The translations under genes and the position numbers were made by a program. A stretch of DNA of 8,273 nucleotides. It comes from JBALVO01 sp036961445 (GTDB taxonomy: Bacteria > Pseudomonadota > Gammaproteobacteria > Pseudomonadales > Halieaceae). Below are positions 5,921 through 8,273 of the stretch, piece by piece; positions within the stretch are counted from its first letter, which is position 1; each line of letters begins with the position of its first letter. The DNA is taken from NCBI GenBank assembly GCA_036961445.1, contig JBALVO010000151.1:1-8273 (forward strand), read 5' to 3'. The notes beneath the pieces are model-generated. The model saw nothing but the letters and a program-made list of their open reading frames with translations. It was not told the origin of the DNA and did no database searches.

Positions 5921-8074
5921 GTGCGCGCCTTATACATCCTGATCCTGCTACTCTCGCTCCTGCCGCTGCACACCGCGCAAGCGGCAGACGATAAGCGACA
6001 TGTCAAGCTCAGTCTCCTCCCCGAACGCGGCACAATCAGCGCCGGAGAGGAGCTGTGGATCGGTATCGACCAATCTATTTACCCGCAGTGGCATACATAC
6101 TGGCAAAATCCGGGCGATAGTGGCGCTGCCCCACACATACAGTGGACCCTGCCCGAAGGCTTTCAAATCAGCAGCATTCACTGGCCAGCGCCGCATAAAC
6201 TCCCCTACGGCCCACTTCTCAATTACGGCTACGAAGACCAGGTGACTCTGCTCCAAAAACTCAAAGCGCCGGACACCCTGCCCGCAGGCCCGCTCACCTT
6301 TACCGCCGATATTGAAATCCTTGTGTGCAAAGAACAATGCATCCCCGAGTCCGATACTCTCAACATCACCTTAAACGATCCAGACGCCGCAACCGAAGAC
6401 AACAGTCATTACCTTGCCAGTGCCCAAAAGAAACTACCTATCCAAACGGACTGGGCAGTGTCTTTTAATGAAAAAGACGAATCATTTTTATCAATGATCT
6501 TCTACATCCCCGACAACACGCTCTTCCACATTCGAGAAAACAAGGCCTACAACAAACACAATATTGAAATCGACATAAATAGCTTGGAGTTTTACCCGAT
6601 AGATTGGGGAATCGTTGACAACACGGCCCCCCTTGAAGTTAAAAGCATGGTCGACAATCATACACTCACCGTTCAACAACAACGTGGTGATCGCGACCTC
6701 AACGACCTTGATGAAATCAGCGGAATTCTCAGTTATAAAACTCTAGATGGAGAGCGTACAGAAGCAAGGTTTGCAGCACTCCCTGCTAAAGCAAGCAAAG
6801 TACCATACGCGGCCAAAAGCCCACCTTTAGAAGAAGCCGGATCAACCACACTCATCGGCGCTCTCATTTTCGCGCTGTTCGGCGGCATGCTTATAAACCT
6901 CATGCCTTGCGTCTTCCCTGTGCTCTCGATCAAGGCGCTTAGCCTGGTTAAAATCGCTGATAAACACCCCGAGATCGCCCGTCTCCACGGCCTAAGCTAC
7001 ACCGCTGGCGTTGTCCTGAGCTTTGTCGCCATCGCCGGTGCACTCATTGCCTTGCAAGCCGCAGGCGCAGGCGTTGGTTGGGGCTTCCATCTGCAAAATC
7101 CAATTGTTGTTACCTTGCTCGCCTATCTGCTTTTCATCATCGGCCTCAACCTGTCTGGCCTGTTTGAGTTTGGCGGAGAGTTCGTCAATATCGGCGGCAA
7201 ACTCACCCAGGGAAGCGGCTTGGGAAGTTCTTTCTTTACCGGCGTACTGGCCACTCTCGTCGCCACGCCCTGCACTGCGCCTTTCATGGGCACTGCTATC
7301 GGCTTCGCGCTGACGCAAACTCCCATTGTATCTCTAAGCGTCTTCGCCGCCCTTGGCTTCGGCCTCGCGCTCCCCTACCTCGCTCTCTCCTTTGCACCAT
7401 TTCTGCAGCACGCCTTGCCCAAACCCGGCGCATGGATGAAAACGTTTAAGGAACTGCTCGCCTTCCCCATGTACGCCTCCGCCGCATGGCTCGTCTGGGT
7501 GCTCAGCCAGCAGATTGGCTCTATGGGCATGCTCGGCGTACTCATGGGCATGGTCACCATCGCCTTCGGCCTGTGGCTCCTGAAACATCGCCCCAAAAGC
7601 GGCTACTGGAAAGTCAAAACAAAGATCATCGCCGTCATTGCATTCGTCTCCGCCATCGTTCTTCTCCCCGTCGGAGAGCTCGCCCAGCCCAAAAATTTGG
7701 TCGTGCAAAGCATGGAATTCGGAGAGATGTACTCAGCGGAAAAACTGGAAGTACTTCTAAACGAAAACTCTCCCGTATTCGTCGAAATGACCGCAGCCTG
7801 GTGCATTACCTGTAAGGTCAATCATGCCATCGCCATCAATACCGACGCCACAAAAAAACTCTTCGCCGGCACCAACATCCGCTACCTGATCGGTGATTGG
7901 ACTAACCAGGACCCCCAAATTACAGAATATCTGAATAGCTATGGACGAAATGGCGTGCCGATCTATGTGTACTACGGACCAAAAGATGCTGAAACCGGCA
8001 TGCGGCCAGCCCCGCAAGTCTTGCCGCAAATTTTAACCCCTGGCATTGTTAAAAATGCTATTACAAATCAGTAA
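5921..8074 (+). CDS. DsbD/ScsB-type transmembrane thiol:disulfide reductase
   Basis: This 717-residue inner-membrane protein moves electrons from cytoplasmic thioredoxin to periplasmic thiol proteins. A signal peptide (1-21, ending TAQA) leads to a large periplasmic N-terminal region (about 22-305) with the cysteine pair CKEQC (136, 140). The membrane domain (about 308-590) carries the two redox cysteines in NLMPCVFPVLS (Cys330) and ATPCTAPFMGTA (Cys451), the DsbD/CcdA signature. A C-terminal periplasmic thioredoxin-like domain has AAWCITCKVN (Cys628, Cys631) and cis-proline GVPIY (Pro680). All six cysteines of the three-step relay are present. It is longer than E. coli DsbD (about 565 residues), and the big N-terminal region with a CxxxC pair resembles ScsB proteins. 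The start is GTG, 13 bp after the reductase gene, with GGA about 8 nt upstream. The redoxin gene follows after 22 bp and is the likely partner. Codon use leans to C at third positions (many ATC, CTC, CCC) more than the upstream transporter. Confidence 0.95.
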   Translation: MRALYILILLLSLLPLHTAQAADDKRHVKLSLLPERGTISAGEELWIGIDQSIYPQWHTYWQNPGDSGAAPHIQWTLPEGFQISSIHWPAPHKLPYGPLLNYGYEDQVTLLQKLKAPDTLPAGPLTFTADIEILVCKEQCIPESDTLNITLNDPDAATEDNSHYLASAQKKLPIQTDWAVSFNEKDESFLSMIFYIPDNTLFHIRENKAYNKHNIEIDINSLEFYPIDWGIVDNTAPLEVKSMVDNHTLTVQQQRGDRDLNDLDEISGILSYKTLDGERTEARFAALPAKASKVPYAAKSPPLEEAGSTTLIGALIFALFGGMLINLMPCVFPVLSIKALSLVKIADKHPEIARLHGLSYTAGVVLSFVAIAGALIALQAAGAGVGWGFHLQNPIVVTLLAYLLFIIGLNLSGLFEFGGEFVNIGGKLTQGSGLGSSFFTGVLATLVATPCTAPFMGTAIGFALTQTPIVSLSVFAALGFGLALPYLALSFAPFLQHALPKPGAWMKTFKELLAFPMYASAAWLVWVLSQQIGSMGMLGVLMGMVTIAFGLWLLKHRPKSGYWKVKTKIIAVIAFVSAIVLLPVGELAQPKNLVVQSMEFGEMYSAEKLEVLLNENSPVFVEMTAAWCITCKVNHAIAINTDATKKLFAGTNIRYLIGDWTNQDPQITEYLNSYGRNGVPIYVYYGPKDAETGMRPAPQVLPQILTPGIVKNAITNQ

Positions 8075-8080
8075 CCGAAG

Positions 8081-8086
8081 AAGGAG
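8081..8086 (+). promoter_or_regulatory. Ribosome binding site of the redoxin gene
   Basis: AAGGAG lies 10 nt before ATG 8097 in the 22-bp gap after the DsbD-like stop. It is the strongest Shine-Dalgarno in the window, which suggests the redoxin is made at a higher level than the membrane protein before it. Confidence 0.6.
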
Positions 8087-8096
8087 ACCACACGTC

Positions 8097-8273
8097 ATGT
8101 TTAAGAGACTCACCATAGCCTGCGCCGCTCTTATGCTAGTGGCCGCGCCGGCCATCGCCGCTCCGGATATAGGCGCGCCGGCCCCAGACTTCACTGCTAC
8201 AGATATCAACGGTAATGTATTCAAGCTCAGCGATCACAAGGGCAAAACCGTTGTGCTGGAATGGACTAACCAC
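8097..8273 (+). CDS. Periplasmic redoxin (AhpC/TSA, thioredoxin-like), N-terminal part, cut by right window edge
   Basis: The first 59 codons are present. MFKRLTIACAALMLVAAPAIA (1-21, written as one short leader with basic start, hydrophobic core and AIA cleavage site) is a Sec signal peptide. The mature start APDIGAPAPDFTATDINGN, then FKLSDHKGKTVVLEWTNH, is typical of the peroxiredoxin/redoxin superfamily: GAPAPDF, a strand, then KGKTVVLEW. In the related secreted thioredoxin-family proteins the sequence after EWTNH continues with the active-site cysteine (ECPFV-like), which would fall just beyond the window, so catalytic competence cannot be seen. Its position directly after the DsbD/ScsB-like gene fits a periplasmic peroxidase or thiol protein kept reduced by DsbD, as known for the Caulobacter ScsB partner peroxiredoxin. 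Confidence 0.88.
   Translation, partial: MFKRLTIACAALMLVAAPAIAAPDIGAPAPDFTATDINGNVFKLSDHKGKTVVLEWTNH

Noticed and set aside
7334..7708. 124-codon reverse frame within the DsbD-like gene
   Set aside because: Shadow of the membrane domain coding sequence; its product has no family features.

Overview
The window looks like ordinary chromosomal DNA of a Gram-negative bacterium with mid-range GC, most likely a gammaproteobacterium. The pointers are exported proteins with Sec-type leaders, a full DsbD/ScsB-type periplasmic thiol relay, a DUF3820 small protein and a CsgA-like short-chain dehydrogenase. The genus cannot be fixed from sequence alone; a marine oligotrophic gammaproteobacterium is a guess. 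No rRNA, tRNA, CRISPR array, phage module or intact mobile element was seen.

Left part (1-2896). A membrane-anchored alpha/beta hydrolase, cut by the left edge, reads leftward. After a gene-poor gap of about 500 bp comes a rightward short-chain dehydrogenase that carries a signal peptide. It converges on a leftward pair: a 69-residue DUF3820 protein and an epoxide-hydrolase-like alpha/beta hydrolase. The middle (2897-3395) is a second gene-poor gap. It holds a decayed C-terminal scrap of an IS481-type transposase, which marks a former insertion site.

Right part (3396-8273), all rightward. First is a 12-helix transporter related to the ATP/ADP (NTP/NDP) translocase family. Next is a tight cluster: a MECR/ETR-like enoyl reductase with a signal peptide, a large DsbD/ScsB-type transmembrane thiol reductase 13 bp downstream, and a secreted redoxin 22 bp further on that runs off the window. 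The last two form a recognisable unit in which DsbD carries electrons from cytoplasmic thioredoxin across the membrane to a periplasmic redoxin.

The recurring theme is the cell envelope. At least five of the nine genes encode exported or membrane proteins, and two of these are nicotinamide-dependent folds (SDR and MDR) behind Sec-like, non-Tat leaders. That is the most unusual feature, because NAD(P)(H) is not normally available in the periplasm. Three genes (SDR, transporter, DsbD) appear to use GTG starts. Nothing here amounts to a clearly new multi-gene system. The best leads are the exported SDR and MDR enzymes and the coupling of the MDR gene to the thiol-reduction operon.
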